DNA of 55,720 nt from assembly GCA_003244105.1 (NCBI GenBank), contig QHBK01000007.1:1-55720 (forward strand). Direction: 5' to 3'. How positions within the stretch are numbered: position 1 is the stretch's first letter; every line of letters starts with the position of its first letter. Of the stretch, positions 25,080 through 33,810 are shown piece by piece. A program made the position numbers and the translations under genes. This DNA comes from Candidatus Eremiobacter antarcticus. Its GTDB lineage: Bacteria; Vulcanimicrobiota; Vulcanimicrobiia; Eremiobacterales; Eremiobacteraceae. The notes under the pieces are model-generated. The model worked only from the letters and a program-made list of their open reading frames with translations, had not been told where the DNA came from and searched no databases.

Positions 25080-26234
25080 GCGTTTGAGAGCGTCTCGCTC
25101 GTAGATCTGCGTAAGCGCAAGAGCGAGAAGTGGGCGAAGTATCCCGCAGACGTGCTGCCGGCGTTTGTGGCGGAAATGGACTTCCCGCTGGCGCCGGTGG
25201 TGCGCGCTGCGCTGCAAAGCGCGATCGACAATGACGATTGCGGCTACGCCGACGATGCGGAACTAACGTCAGCCTTTACGGATTTTGCAAAGCAGCGCTT
25301 CGATTGGACAGTCGACAGCGCTCGCGTGTTTGCCGTGCCCGACGTCATGGCTGGCATGGCCGAGGCGCTGCGCATGACGACCGAGCGCGGCGACGGCGTG
25401 GTGATCAACCCACCGGTCTATCCGCCCTTCTTCGAGGTGATCAACACGGTCGAGCGCAGGGTCGTCGGGGTGCCGCTCCTGCATGACGCTGACAACGGCA
25501 CGTTGGCGCTTGACTTCGCCGGCTTGGAGAAGGCCTTTGCAGCCGGCGCGCGGGCCTATTTTCTGTGCAGCCCGCACAATCCGGTCGGCCGGGTTTGGTC
25601 GCGTGCCGATCTGGAACGCATCGCCGACCTGGTAATGCGATACGACGTGACCGTCATCTCAGACGAGATCCACGGGCCCCTCAGCATGCCGGGCGTTGAC
25701 TTCGTTCCGTTCCTGACAGTGAGCAAAGGCCTGGGCGCCAACGTCGCTGTTACTTCTGCGTCCAAGGCTTGGAACATCGCCGGTCTCAAATGCGGCGTTC
25801 TCATCGCGGGCACGGATGAATTGGCCGAGCGGCTGCACGCGCGGTTCAAGGCGATGCCCACAGAGATCATCACCCGAGTCGGGCATCTAGGGGTCTTCGC
25901 ATCAGTCGCGGCATTCCGCGAAGGCGGACAGTGGCTTGACGAACTGCGTTCGCATTTGGCGCGCAATGCCGCGCTGCTCAAGCAACTCTTAGCAGACCAA
26001 ATACCAGCGGCACGCTACGCACCGCCCGACGCGACGTACCTCGCGTGGATCGACTTCACTGCATTGCATTTAGGCGCGGATCCGGCGCGCCACTTCCTCA
26101 AGAAGGGCAACGTCGCGCTGTTCCGCGGCTTGGATTTCGGCGCTCAAGGCGCGAACTTCGCGCGGCTCAACTTCGCCACGTCGAGCGAGATTCTCAGAGA
26201 AATCGTGCGCCGCATGGCGGCCAGTTTAGGGTAA
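25080..26234 (+). CDS. patB: PatB/MalY-type PLP-dependent C-S lyase
   Basis: Fold-type I PLP enzyme: FLCSPHNPVGRVWSR, ISDEIHGPLSMPG, lysine in TSASKAWNIAGLKCG, substrate Arg in FARLNFA. These are the PatB/MalY cystathionine beta-lyase-like markers; the reaction is cleavage of cysteine conjugates to pyruvate, ammonia and a thiol. The first canonical start in frame is GTG 25152, but the conserved N-terminal segment (LRKRKSEKWAKYPADVLPAFVAEMDF) begins upstream and reads open back through 25080 with no ATG, GTG or TTG. The start is therefore uncertain: either a rare start codon or an upstream frameshift (an out-of-frame ATG lies at 25060). The coordinate 25080 marks the coding signal, not a proven start. 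Confidence 0.85.
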   Translation, partial: AFESVSLVDLRKRKSEKWAKYPADVLPAFVAEMDFPLAPVVRAALQSAIDNDDCGYADDAELTSAFTDFAKQRFDWTVDSARVFAVPDVMAGMAEALRMTTERGDGVVINPPVYPPFFEVINTVERRVVGVPLLHDADNGTLALDFAGLEKAFAAGARAYFLCSPHNPVGRVWSRADLERIADLVMRYDVTVISDEIHGPLSMPGVDFVPFLTVSKGLGANVAVTSASKAWNIAGLKCGVLIAGTDELAERLHARFKAMPTEIITRVGHLGVFASVAAFREGGQWLDELRSHLARNAALLKQLLADQIPAARYAPPDATYLAWIDFTALHLGADPARHFLKKGNVALFRGLDFGAQGANFARLNFATSSEILREIVRRMAASLG

Positions 26235-26259
26235 ATAGCGCTTCACAAAGACGGTCGGC
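26171..26259. repeat. Direct repeat copy A (end of patB and a convergent tail)
   Basis: About 89 bp nearly repeated at 27165-27249. It covers the last ~20 codons of patB and then, on the minus strand, a sequence encoding a degraded version of the final residues of the 27217 gene (RF-VKRYLP-stop). Seen by direct comparison of the two stretches. Confidence 0.75.
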
Positions 26260-26375
26260 TTAGCCGCTACGCTCTGTTGTCAAATTGTGTATCCTCAGCG
26301 CGCGAAAAAGGGTTATCCCCGAGCCGGTCAAGCGCAGCCATGCGGCCACTGTGAGAGCGGCTCAGGGATCCGCGG

Positions 26376-27005
26376 TTAGGGAAGGCAGATTGAGATCTGC
26401 ACTGTTTCGGTCGCGGAGTGACCAAGCGTATCGGTCACCGTGATCGTGGTTCCTGGACCGCCGTTCGTCGTCGTCGTGCTCGTCACCGTGAACAGACTCG
26501 GTGAGTTCGCCGGCGCCACCGTCACAATCGCGGTGTTGTTGCTTACTGCGGTAAAATTGCCGCCGTAGCCGGCTTCCGAGGCCGTAAATGTCGCGCTCAG
26601 CTGGGCACAGCCCGATCCTTGCGCAGCGACATCAACCGACGTTGGAGTCAACACGATGCCCGCCGGGGTCATGGTTGGGCTCGGGGTCGGGGTCGGCACC
26701 GGCGTAGCCGTGGGCGTCGGTGTCGGTGTCGGTACCGGCGTGCGAGTGGGAGTCGGTGTCGGCACAGGGGTGGACGTCGGCGTCGGAGTGGGTGCCGAGG
26801 TTACTGTAGGCGTCGGAGTGGGAGCTGGAGTCGAGGTGGGCCTCGGCGTTGACGTCGGCCCAGGCGAAGATGCTAAGTTCGGAATCGAGCTAAGCGGGAC
26901 TACAGGGACGCTCGTATTGGATCCGCAGCTAGCCATCGCAAAAGCGAGCACAGCAACGGCGGAAAGCGCGATGGCTTTGAATTTGGAAGGTATAATGGCA
27001 CTCAT
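26376..27005 (-). CDS. Lipoprotein with PT-rich linker and Ig-like C-terminal domain
   Basis: 209 residues from ATG 27005, with GGGAG 7 nt upstream. Signal peptide and lipobox: [17 protein letters not shown]. Residues ~45-115 are a Thr-Pro linker built of TPTPTPTxTPVP-like repeats, and the C-terminal ~90 residues are a single beta-rich domain ([25 protein letters not shown] ... [24 protein letters not shown]) with two Cys. Likely exposed on the surface or in the periplasm on a flexible stalk. The gene lies between two direct repeats and may have arrived by insertion. Confidence 0.7.
   Translation of the reverse strand: MSAIIPSKFKAIALSAVAVLAFAMASCGSNTSVPVVPLSSIPNLASSPGPTSTPRPTSTPAPTPTPTVTSAPTPTPTSTPVPTPTPTRTPVPTPTPTPTATPVPTPTPSPTMTPAGIVLTPTSVDVAAQGSGCAQLSATFTASEAGYGGNFTAVSNNTAIVTVAPANSPSLFTVTSTTTTNGGPGTTITVTDTLGHSATETVQISICLP
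26660..26870. repeat. GC-rich minisatellite encoding the Thr-Pro stalk
   Basis: Degenerate tandem units of roughly 30 bp built from GTCGGNGT hexamer-like steps; on the minus strand they encode the TP repeats of the lipoprotein at 26376. Such tracts vary in length by slippage. Confidence 0.7.
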
Positions 27006-27105
27006 AAAGACTCCCATAGTAAAAAGGGCCCGGACATAGCCCCTACGCTATCACATCGCGGATGAGCTAGAATGGGGAGAACCCCCCAATAGGACTGCGC
27101 CTTTC

Positions 27106-27164
27106 GACCTCAACAGCCCTTTGCCCGATTCCCCACAGCAATGGATTGAGCGGCGCCGCGACCA
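27106..27164 (-). pseudogene. Remnant of the 3' end of a phytanoyl-CoA dioxygenase-like gene
   Basis: The minus strand reads REVVAAPLNPLLWGIGQ, closely like the C-terminus of the gene at 28553 (GQVVATALNPLLWRDRE), and the DNA aligns with 28539-28600 with scattered changes. Only about 20 codons are left and the original stop is lost. It abuts repeat copy B at 27165. Confidence 0.5.
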
Positions 27165-27249
27165 CTTCGCGTCGAGCGAGATCCTCAAACGGAATCGTGC
27201 CCGCGTGGTGGCCAGTTTAGGGTAGATAGCGCTTCACAAAACGGTCGGC
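27165..27249. repeat. Direct repeat copy B (patB 3' remnant plus tail of next gene)
   Basis: Matches 26171-26259 with roughly 10-15 differences. Its left part is a remnant of the patB 3' end including GCCAGTTTAGGGTA; its right part is the genuine 3' end of the minus-strand gene at 27217. In copy A the roles are reversed. Confidence 0.75.
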
Positions 27250-27510
27250 GTACCAAGTTTCCCACTTCGCGCCCGGCGCTTCGCGATTGATATCTTTGTC
27301 TGCACCCACCAGCAGATAAATCAAATCGCTTTTGAGCAGCGTAGCGTTGAGCATCTTCTCGATGCCGCACTCGATCAAATGACCGGCGTACCATATCGAC
27401 CAATCGGGATCGACGCCGTCGGTCTCCTTATACGCGACGTGGTGATCTTCGGATGTTTGATGCAGCAAAGCCGCAAGAGCCTGAGCTACATCAGCATGCT
27501 TTGCTGTCAT
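27217..27510 (-). CDS. Hypothetical 97-residue protein
   Basis: From ATG 27510, with GAGGAGT 8 nt upstream (a longer frame to 27534 lacks a ribosome-binding site). Sequence: KHADVAQALAALLHQTSEDHHVAYKETDGVDPDWSIWYAGHLIECGIEKML ... LIYLLVGADKDINREAPGAKWETWYADRFVKRYLP. It is soluble, helical and aromatic-rich. The repeated WxxWYA/WYAG elements (DPDWSIWYAGHL, KWETWYADRF) are characteristic of a small conserved family of unknown function often found with unrelated neighbours. Its last codons lie in a duplicated segment whose other copy follows patB. Confidence 0.75.
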   Translation of the reverse strand: MTAKHADVAQALAALLHQTSEDHHVAYKETDGVDPDWSIWYAGHLIECGIEKMLNATLLKSDLIYLLVGADKDINREAPGAKWETWYADRFVKRYLP

Positions 27511-27598
27511 ATTGTGACTCCTCGGTGGGCGCAAAAATCTGTTACAACGGGACTACGTATTTTCAATGAGCTATGGATCATTCCGTTCTTCGACTGGC

Positions 27599-28537
27599 TC
27601 ACCTCAAGAACGCCGGCAGCGACGTTGCGAATGCAGGACGCTTCAAACCGCCGGCGCACGTTTCGCCGGCATCAACCTTGCCCGTATCAGCGAACTTGAC
27701 GGCGATAGCGTTGAAACAGACGCCCGCGAGCTCGTGACCGGAATGGGGAAACACGACTTGCCGGCCACGCGCGAAATCCCGCAGCAGCGCCTTCGCGAAC
27801 CAAGGTGGAGTAGCCGGATCGTCCGCTCCCGACAAGAATAGCGCCGGCACGTCGGATTTGAAGCGCTGTAGAAACGACCGCGGGGCGGGCTTCACGTTCC
27901 ATGTGCGGCAGGCGGCTTGCTGCGCGCGAATGCGGGCATCTCCATAAAACGTCCCCCGGGTTTGCTCGCGGATCTCTCGTTCGTCGATGAAGGGTATGTC
28001 CTCAGCGCACGTGACCGACAAGAACATGCCCTGCGCAATCCCGCTTTCCAAGCCGCGTCCCATAAACAGCAAAGTATTTGCAAGCAGACGCGTGTTGCCG
28101 CGATACGCTTCGCGGATCAACAGCGGTACGTAACCAGCGCCCTCGCTCGAATACATCATCTGCCTCAACCGGTCCACGAATACTTGGTGGGTCAGCGTCA
28201 CCGCAAGAGTTTTTCCGCCTGTTCCGGTGACGAACACCCGCAGGGGGCGTTTGTTGATGCGAGCGTTGACCACCTCAAACTCGCGAGCGAAGTTCGGGAA
28301 CGACTGATGGCAGGTTGGGTCGGCCGCACAATCGGCCTCAAGGCTGCGCAGTGCCTTTTGCGCGCCGCGCGCGAATCCGAGCGGAACCTTGTCGTCGATG
28401 GGAGCAACGCCTTCGAGCATGATGCGGGCGACGCTCGACGGATAACGCCGTAGATACACGAGCGCTGCCGTGCTCCCGTAGGACAGCCCGTATGGTACTA
28501 TCTGGCGGTATCGCAAAGCCTTGCGCGCGGCCGGCTC
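27599..28537 (-). pseudogene. Alpha/beta hydrolase (TAP-like, proline iminopeptidase type), N-terminus missing
   Basis: The open frame begins inside the fold: AARKALRYRQIVPYGLSYGSTAALVYLRRYP is the nucleophile elbow (Ser in GLSYGS) that is normally ~150-200 residues into the protein. Downstream parts are complete: cap domain, PALFLSGADDPATPPWF with the acid, and VVFPHSGHELAGVCF with the His, plus the C-terminal Cys pair of the TAP-like domain. Just upstream the frame has two stops and the oxyanion half of the protein is absent. The truncation point (28537) coincides with a short repeated sequence at the end of the dioxygenase gene. A TTG at 28516 is the first possible start, but a folded product is unlikely. 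Confidence 0.75.
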
Positions 28538-28552
28538 ACGCGCTCAACAGTC

Positions 28553-29383
28553 CTATTCGCGATCTCTCCACAACAATGGGTTGAGGGCCGTGGCCACAAC
28601 TTGGCCCACCTTTGCACCGGGCATGAATGCGTCGCGGTCGGCGATGTGCTCAGGCCTCTTGGGCTCGGTCAGCCGGATGCCATCTTCCATATAGATGATG
28701 GTCATCACGGCGCGAGGCTGGTCGGTGACGTTCCCGCCGGTATGGTGAAACGTCCAGCCCGAGTGAAAGCTGACATCCCCCAATTCGAACGCGCCATCTT
28801 CTTCTGCGAAGTTCTGCCGGCGCAACGCTTCCTGCAGCGCCCGCTCGCTTTCGTCGCTGATCTTCAAGTCGCGCCCGAATTCGAAGCGGTGGCTACCGGC
28901 CGCAAACGCGAGCGGTCCCATCTCGCGCGTCGTCGCCTGCAGCGGAATCCAGGCGGTGCACGTGTTCGACGTCGACAGCGGCCAGTAATACTGGTCCGCA
29001 TGCCATGGAGTGATGCCGCCGCCCGGCTCCTTGTACAGGGCCTGATCGTGATACAGTCTCACGCCGCGCACGCCGATGAGTTCCGCCGCCGCTCGCGCAA
29101 GCCGTTCGCCGCGCACGAAGCGTTCGACGACCGGGTCCGTGCGCCACAGATTCGTGACCTGCAAGAACGCGCGCTCGTAGGTCGTGCGCTCCGTCATCGG
29201 TTTCTGCAAGCAATTACGCTCGATCACTTGCCGTGTGATGTGCTCGCCGAAATATCGCAGCGTCTCAGCGGAAAAGACGTGACTGAGCTTTACGAAGCCG
29301 TTCTCGCGAAAAAATGCCTGTTGTTGCGGCGTGATCGCAACGCGCGAATCAACGTCTAAGAGCTGCGTACGAGCGTCAGCCAC
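28553..29383 (-). CDS. Phytanoyl-CoA dioxygenase (PhyH)-like Fe(II)/2-oxoglutarate oxygenase
   Basis: 276 residues from GTG 29383, the only sensible start before the conserved ITPQQQAFFRENGFVKLSHVFSAETL segment. Iron ligands are visible as His-x-Asp in TPWHADQYYW and distal His in FHSGWTFHHTGGN, with Arg in QPRAVMTIIYM for the 2-oxoglutarate carboxylate. Family enzymes hydroxylate lipids or secondary metabolites; the substrate here is unknown. Follows the lipoprotein gene (stop at 29389) on the same strand with only 5 bp, so they are probably cotranscribed. Confidence 0.85.
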   Translation of the reverse strand: MADARTQLLDVDSRVAITPQQQAFFRENGFVKLSHVFSAETLRYFGEHITRQVIERNCLQKPMTERTTYERAFLQVTNLWRTDPVVERFVRGERLARAAAELIGVRGVRLYHDQALYKEPGGGITPWHADQYYWPLSTSNTCTAWIPLQATTREMGPLAFAAGSHRFEFGRDLKISDESERALQEALRRQNFAEEDGAFELGDVSFHSGWTFHHTGGNVTDQPRAVMTIIYMEDGIRLTEPKRPEHIADRDAFMPGAKVGQVVATALNPLLWRDRE

Positions 29384-29388
29384 CCGTC

Positions 29389-30864
29389 TTACTGGATCTT
29401 GCCGCTCACCGCAAAGCCGGCCGGCGCATTGACCGGCGGTCGCAATGCGAACGGCACAGCCGCGCTGCTCGCGCTCGCCGCGCTTCCCACGGTGATTTGC
29501 GTCTGCGCGACCGGACTGCCGTTGTAGCTCGCCGTGATGGTGCACGTGCCGGCGGAGGCGCCGCTCAACAGCGTGAACTCGGCATTGGGGCCCGTCGGAT
29601 TGTCGTTATAACCTGACGGAGCGTCCCCATCGTTGTCGTTTTGATTGATGTCGGCGGCCGAACACGGTGCTGTCACCGCGATGCTATAGGCCGCGGTCAG
29701 CAACCCGGAAAAGTCCCCAACCAGAACGTGGAACTGCGTGTTGGTGGGAACGGAGGTCAACACGTTGGTGCTGCCGGGAAGGCCGCAGGGCTGGTGCACA
29801 TCCTTTGGCACGCACGCCGTGACGGCAATGGTGCCGAAATCCCACGCCTTATGCGCCTCGACCGCAAGGCCCGACGAGGAAACCACCGTAAACGCAGCTC
29901 GCTTGTGCGACAGCGTCGCGGGGAATGGGCCCAACACAATCGGGGTCGCATCAGGAACGAAGGTTCCCGGGCCGCCACGCGCCTTTGACTTCTTGCGCGT
30001 GCCCTTATTGGAGAAATCGCTCGTGACGGTGACGCTGGTCAGCGTGACCGGTCCTGTCCCCGACACGACAACCGACTCCGATGGCTTGTTGCCGTGAGTC
30101 AACTGCTGCACGCCCGCCGGCGATCCGCTGATCGTCTGCCATTGCAAGAACCCGGAGCCTCTGGCTTGGTATTTCACGTCAGCGCCAAGCGGGCCGACAT
30201 CCGCAAGCGACTGCTGAGTGTTGGATTGCACCGGGAACAGAACGCTCGCCGCAGCTTCTGGATACGCGTCGCTGATGTCGCGCGAAAAGATGAACGTGTA
30301 TTGCACTCCGCCGACAAATTTGAGCGTCGCGCCCGCCGGCGGCCTGAAAGTCAGGACGCTGCCGTTCAGCATCGCCAGACCGAGCGGACGCGGATTGGTC
30401 AACGCGTCCGGCGCCTTCGTCGGATCGAAGAACGTGACATCGAACGTTCCCGGACCGCACGCAGCTTGCGCGAGATCGATCACACACGTCGGCTCGGAGA
30501 TCGTGATGGTGACCGGAACTTCGAAGGTGATGAGCAGCGGAAACGGATCACCGGTGGTCGCAGGCGCACCAGCCGTCAAGCCGGCTTCGGCGATGTTAAG
30601 CGTCAGCTTCGCGCCCGCCGGCGCACCGTTCGCTCCCAGTGTCGTCGTGCCGTCATACCCTCGCGGAAACGGCAACTCGTAGCTCGCAGCCGACGGCGAG
30701 AGGCCGTACACCGCCGTCAGCCCCGACGGACCGGGCCCGAGACCGGTGTTTTGGCCGGCCGGCTGATCCTTGGGTGCAACACCGGCGGAACCGCCGCCGC
30801 ATCCGCTGAGGGCGAGCACTGACAGCGCGACGGCCAAGAAGGCTCGTGGATTGGAAACACCCAT
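29389..30864 (-). CDS. Secreted lipoprotein, module copy 1
   Basis: 491 residues from ATG 30864 with AGGAG 8 nt upstream. Lipobox in LAVALSVLALSGCGGGS. Paralogous along its whole length to the gene at 33811: shared blocks are GLSPSAASYELPFPRGYDG, DPFPLLITF, FDVTFFDPTKAPDALTNP, YTFIFSRDI, GFLQWQTISGSP, TFVPDATPIVLGPFPATL, SGLLTAAYSIAVTAPC, NDNDGDAPSGYNDN and the C-terminal RPPVNAPAGFAVSGKIQ. All-beta in character, several Ig-like domains likely, cell-surface or periplasmic. Divergent from the cyclase-STAND gene at 30983 with 118 bp between starts. I do not recognise a named family. Confidence 0.8.
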   Translation of the reverse strand: MGVSNPRAFLAVALSVLALSGCGGGSAGVAPKDQPAGQNTGLGPGPSGLTAVYGLSPSAASYELPFPRGYDGTTTLGANGAPAGAKLTLNIAEAGLTAGAPATTGDPFPLLITFEVPVTITISEPTCVIDLAQAACGPGTFDVTFFDPTKAPDALTNPRPLGLAMLNGSVLTFRPPAGATLKFVGGVQYTFIFSRDISDAYPEAAASVLFPVQSNTQQSLADVGPLGADVKYQARGSGFLQWQTISGSPAGVQQLTHGNKPSESVVVSGTGPVTLTSVTVTSDFSNKGTRKKSKARGGPGTFVPDATPIVLGPFPATLSHKRAAFTVVSSSGLAVEAHKAWDFGTIAVTACVPKDVHQPCGLPGSTNVLTSVPTNTQFHVLVGDFSGLLTAAYSIAVTAPCSAADINQNDNDGDAPSGYNDNPTGPNAEFTLLSGASAGTCTITASYNGSPVAQTQITVGSAASASSAAVPFALRPPVNAPAGFAVSGKIQ

Positions 30865-30982
30865 CACCGCAACTCCTGCGCCAACCGCTGAAATAACCTT
30901 GAGGCTTACGAGCAGCAAAGCCCTAAACCCCCTCCAGCAAGCGTCCGCGTTCCCAGCGCATGCCGGACTGTCCACCGCGACA

Positions 30983-33808
30983 ATGGAACAGAAAAGCATG
31001 GAGTCTCCCGGAGTCTCCGCTGGGTCCGTCGGATCGATCGCAATGCCCGAGAGCGAGCAAACGCTTCCCTCAGGCATTCTCACCTTTTTATTCACCGACA
31101 TCGAAGGCAGCACGGTGCGCTGGGACCGCGACCCGCGCGCCATGCAAGCGGTGGTGCGCCGCCACGACGACATCATGCGGTCGGCGATCGCCTCGCATCA
31201 CGGCCGCGTCTTCAAGACGGTCGGCGACGCCTTTTGCTCGGTCTTTCCACGAATCAATGATGCGCTCGACGCTGCCGTGCAAGCGCAGCGCGCGTTGGCC
31301 AATGAGGATTTCTCACAGGTCGACGGAGTGCGGGCGCGCATGGCGATCCACGTCGGCGCCGCGGACGAACGCGACGGTGACTACTTCGGCCGCACGCCGA
31401 ACCGCGTCGCGCGGCTGCTGTCCGTGGGCCACGGCGGACAGGTGCTGCTCTCAGGCGTGGCCGCCGAAGTAGCGGCGGACGCCGCGCCGCAGACAGAACT
31501 GCGAGATCTCGGAGAGCACCGCCTCAAGGATCTCACGGTGCCCGAGCACATCTTCCAACTGCTGGCACCCGATCTTGAAACCGAATTCCCGACGCTCAAA
31601 TCGCTGAGCGTGCTCGACAACAATCTGCCGGTCCAACTGACGAGCTTGATCGGCCGCGAGCAGGAGCTCGCCGATATCAGAGCCTTGCTGGACAGATCTC
31701 GCCTGGTCACGTTATGCGGAGCCGGCGGCGTCGGTAAGACTCGCTGCGCGCTGCAAGCCGGCGCTGAGGTTCTCGACGCTTTCAAAGAGGGTGTCTGGTT
31801 CGTCGATCTCGCGCCGTTGAGCGACGGGACCTTGGTGGTCAACGCCATCGCCTCAGTCTTCGACGTGCGGGAGCCGCCGAACCAGCGGCTGTTGGACGAA
31901 GTGCTCTCGTACCTCAAGAAGAAGCAGTTGCTGCTGATCCTCGACAACTGCGAACATCTCGTGGCAGAGGTCTCCAAGACGGCGGATTCGATCTTGCGCG
32001 CCTGCCCGACCGTGCGTATCCTCGCGACCAGCCGCGAGAGCTTGAGCATCGACGGCGAAGCGGTTTATCGCATGCCCTCGCTCGCAGTGCCCGAACGAGT
32101 CAAGGGTCTGAGCGCCGCCGACGCGCTCTCGTACGGCGCCGTCGCGCTTTTCGAGGCTCGCGGCCGATCTGCCAACCCGAAGTTCAAGCTTGATAATTCC
32201 AATGCGGCGACCGTTGCAGATGTCTGCCGCCGGCTCGACGGCATTCCGCTCGCCATCGAGCTTGCGACTGCGCGCCTCAACGTCCTAAGCCCGAGCCAGC
32301 TGGCGCAGAAGTTGGACGAGCGGTTCCGCTTGCTCACCGGCGGCAACCGCGCCGCGCTGCCGCGCCAGCATACGATGCGCGCGCTCATCGACTGGAGCTA
32401 CGATCACCTCTCGGCGCAGGAGCAACGCCTGTTCCGGTATTTCTCGATTTTTTCCGGCAGCTTCACGCTCGACATGGCCACCGCCGTCTGCGCCGACGAC
32501 CACATCGCCGGGTTCGAAGTGCTCGATCTGCTCACGTCGCTCGTCGACAAGTCGCTCGTGCAGCCGGAGCATTCCAGCGACGAGAGCCGCTACCGCTTGC
32601 AGGAGTCAACGCGGCAATACGCGCGCGAGCGGCTCGTGGAGTGCGCTGAGATGGAGCGCATCGCACGGCGTCACGCGGATGCGTATGTGAGGCTCGCAGA
32701 GCAGCTCGACAACTCGTGGGATTCGAAACCCGACAGCCAGTGGGTTTGCCAAGCCGAGCCGGATATGGATAACTGGCGCGCGGCGCTGACGTGGGCCTTC
32801 TCAGCGCACGGCGACCCTTTGATCGCGCAGCGGCTGGCGAGCGCAAAGATCTGGCTGGAGCTTGCTCCCGGTGAGGGACGAAGATACCTGCTCACCGCTT
32901 TGACGTCAGCCGACGAGCGGACTCCGCCCGAACTGATAGCGCAACTCGAGCTGGCCGCGTCAAAGATCGACACGGTCTTCGGACAGTTCAAAGCAGCACT
33001 CGCATCGGCGGAACGCGCCCGCGCGATCTTCGAAACTCTCGGCGATGAGCTCTGCTTGGCCAACGCGCGCTTGTGCGCCGGCCGGGCTCTCCTCTTTCTC
33101 AAGCACGTGCAGGAAGGCGAGGTGATGCTGCAAGCGGCGCTGGATGTGTTCCGTCGCAGCGGCAGCAAGAAGACCATGGGATCTGCCTTATCCGCCCTCG
33201 GCGCGGCACGGATCATTCAAGGAGACGTGCCCGAAGCGCGTTCGTTTCTGACGGCGGCCGGCACCCTATACAAGCGATCAGGAGCCGATGGGCGTGTGCC
33301 CGCAGTGTTGAGCATGCTGGCCGAAGCGGAGTTTCGCGCCGGCGACGCGGGGACGGCCCTAGAGGTGGCGAGCCAGGCTCTCACCGCTCATCGGGGCGTC
33401 AAGAGCGGACCCAACGTCGTGAACATCCTGTACAACATGGCCGCCTACTTCACGGTCTTGGGCCGCTATGATGAAGCGCGGGCGCACGCGCGCGAGGCGC
33501 TCGAACTGGCGCGCGACGAACAGGCCGATGCGGAGGTCACGATAGCCTTGCAGCATCTCGCTGCAGTCGCAGCGTTGGGCGCGCCGGGCGATCAAGAAGC
33601 TCAAGAGCGCGCGGCGCGTTTGCTGGGATTCGCCGATGCGAGTTTCGATGCGCTCGATTACACCCGCGAATACACGGAACAGCAAGAATACGAGAGAGTA
33701 CGGACCGCATTGCACCATGCGCTCGGCGACGCGCGGCTCGCCGAACTCGCCCAAGAAGGGCAATCGTGGACCGAGGAGCGCGCCGTCAGCGAGGCGCTGG
33801 AAATCTAG
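30983..33808 (+). CDS. Class III nucleotide cyclase - STAND ATPase - TPR protein, module copy 1
   Basis: 941 residues from ATG 30983; ATG 31043 is an alternative that gives the same N-terminal length as its paralogs. Cyclase: LTFLFTDIEGSTVRWD, FKTVGDAFCSVF and DYFGRTPNRVARLL keep both metal Asp, the Lys and the Asn/Arg. ATPase: CGAGGVGKTRCALQ (about residue 246), LLLILDNCEHLV, LATSRESLSIDGEAVYRMPSL, then PRQHTMRALIDWSYDHLSAQEQRLFRYFSIF of the winged-helix-like arm. C-terminal TPR array ends SWTEERAVSEALEI. No transmembrane or helix-turn-helix output domain is seen. Its stop is 2 bp from the stop of the next lipoprotein gene. Probably senses an intracellular cue and makes cAMP or cGMP; inference. 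Confidence 0.88.
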   Translation: MEQKSMESPGVSAGSVGSIAMPESEQTLPSGILTFLFTDIEGSTVRWDRDPRAMQAVVRRHDDIMRSAIASHHGRVFKTVGDAFCSVFPRINDALDAAVQAQRALANEDFSQVDGVRARMAIHVGAADERDGDYFGRTPNRVARLLSVGHGGQVLLSGVAAEVAADAAPQTELRDLGEHRLKDLTVPEHIFQLLAPDLETEFPTLKSLSVLDNNLPVQLTSLIGREQELADIRALLDRSRLVTLCGAGGVGKTRCALQAGAEVLDAFKEGVWFVDLAPLSDGTLVVNAIASVFDVREPPNQRLLDEVLSYLKKKQLLLILDNCEHLVAEVSKTADSILRACPTVRILATSRESLSIDGEAVYRMPSLAVPERVKGLSAADALSYGAVALFEARGRSANPKFKLDNSNAATVADVCRRLDGIPLAIELATARLNVLSPSQLAQKLDERFRLLTGGNRAALPRQHTMRALIDWSYDHLSAQEQRLFRYFSIFSGSFTLDMATAVCADDHIAGFEVLDLLTSLVDKSLVQPEHSSDESRYRLQESTRQYARERLVECAEMERIARRHADAYVRLAEQLDNSWDSKPDSQWVCQAEPDMDNWRAALTWAFSAHGDPLIAQRLASAKIWLELAPGEGRRYLLTALTSADERTPPELIAQLELAASKIDTVFGQFKAALASAERARAIFETLGDELCLANARLCAGRALLFLKHVQEGEVMLQAALDVFRRSGSKKTMGSALSALGAARIIQGDVPEARSFLTAAGTLYKRSGADGRVPAVLSMLAEAEFRAGDAGTALEVASQALTAHRGVKSGPNVVNILYNMAAYFTVLGRYDEARAHAREALELARDEQADAEVTIALQHLAAVAALGAPGDQEAQERAARLLGFADASFDALDYTREYTEQQEYERVRTALHHALGDARLAELAQEGQSWTEERAVSEALEI

Positions 33809-33810
33809 CC

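Noticed and set aside
26660-26870. Repeat tract considered as a CRISPR array
   Set aside because: Units are short, degenerate, without distinct spacers, and encode a Thr-Pro linker; no cas gene is near. No CRISPR array is present in the window.
26656-27039. Plus-strand frame of [10 protein letters not shown] repeats
   Set aside because: It is the antisense of the TP-repeat lipoprotein; the minus strand has a signal peptide, lipobox and ribosome-binding site, the plus strand none.
29384-29545. N-terminal extension of the dioxygenase gene
   Set aside because: The added residues overlap the lipoprotein gene in another frame and have no similarity to the family.
30770-30982. Upstream in-frame extension of the cyclase gene
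   Set aside because: It overlaps the start of the divergent lipoprotein gene, has no ribosome-binding site, and the paralogs begin near the cyclase domain.
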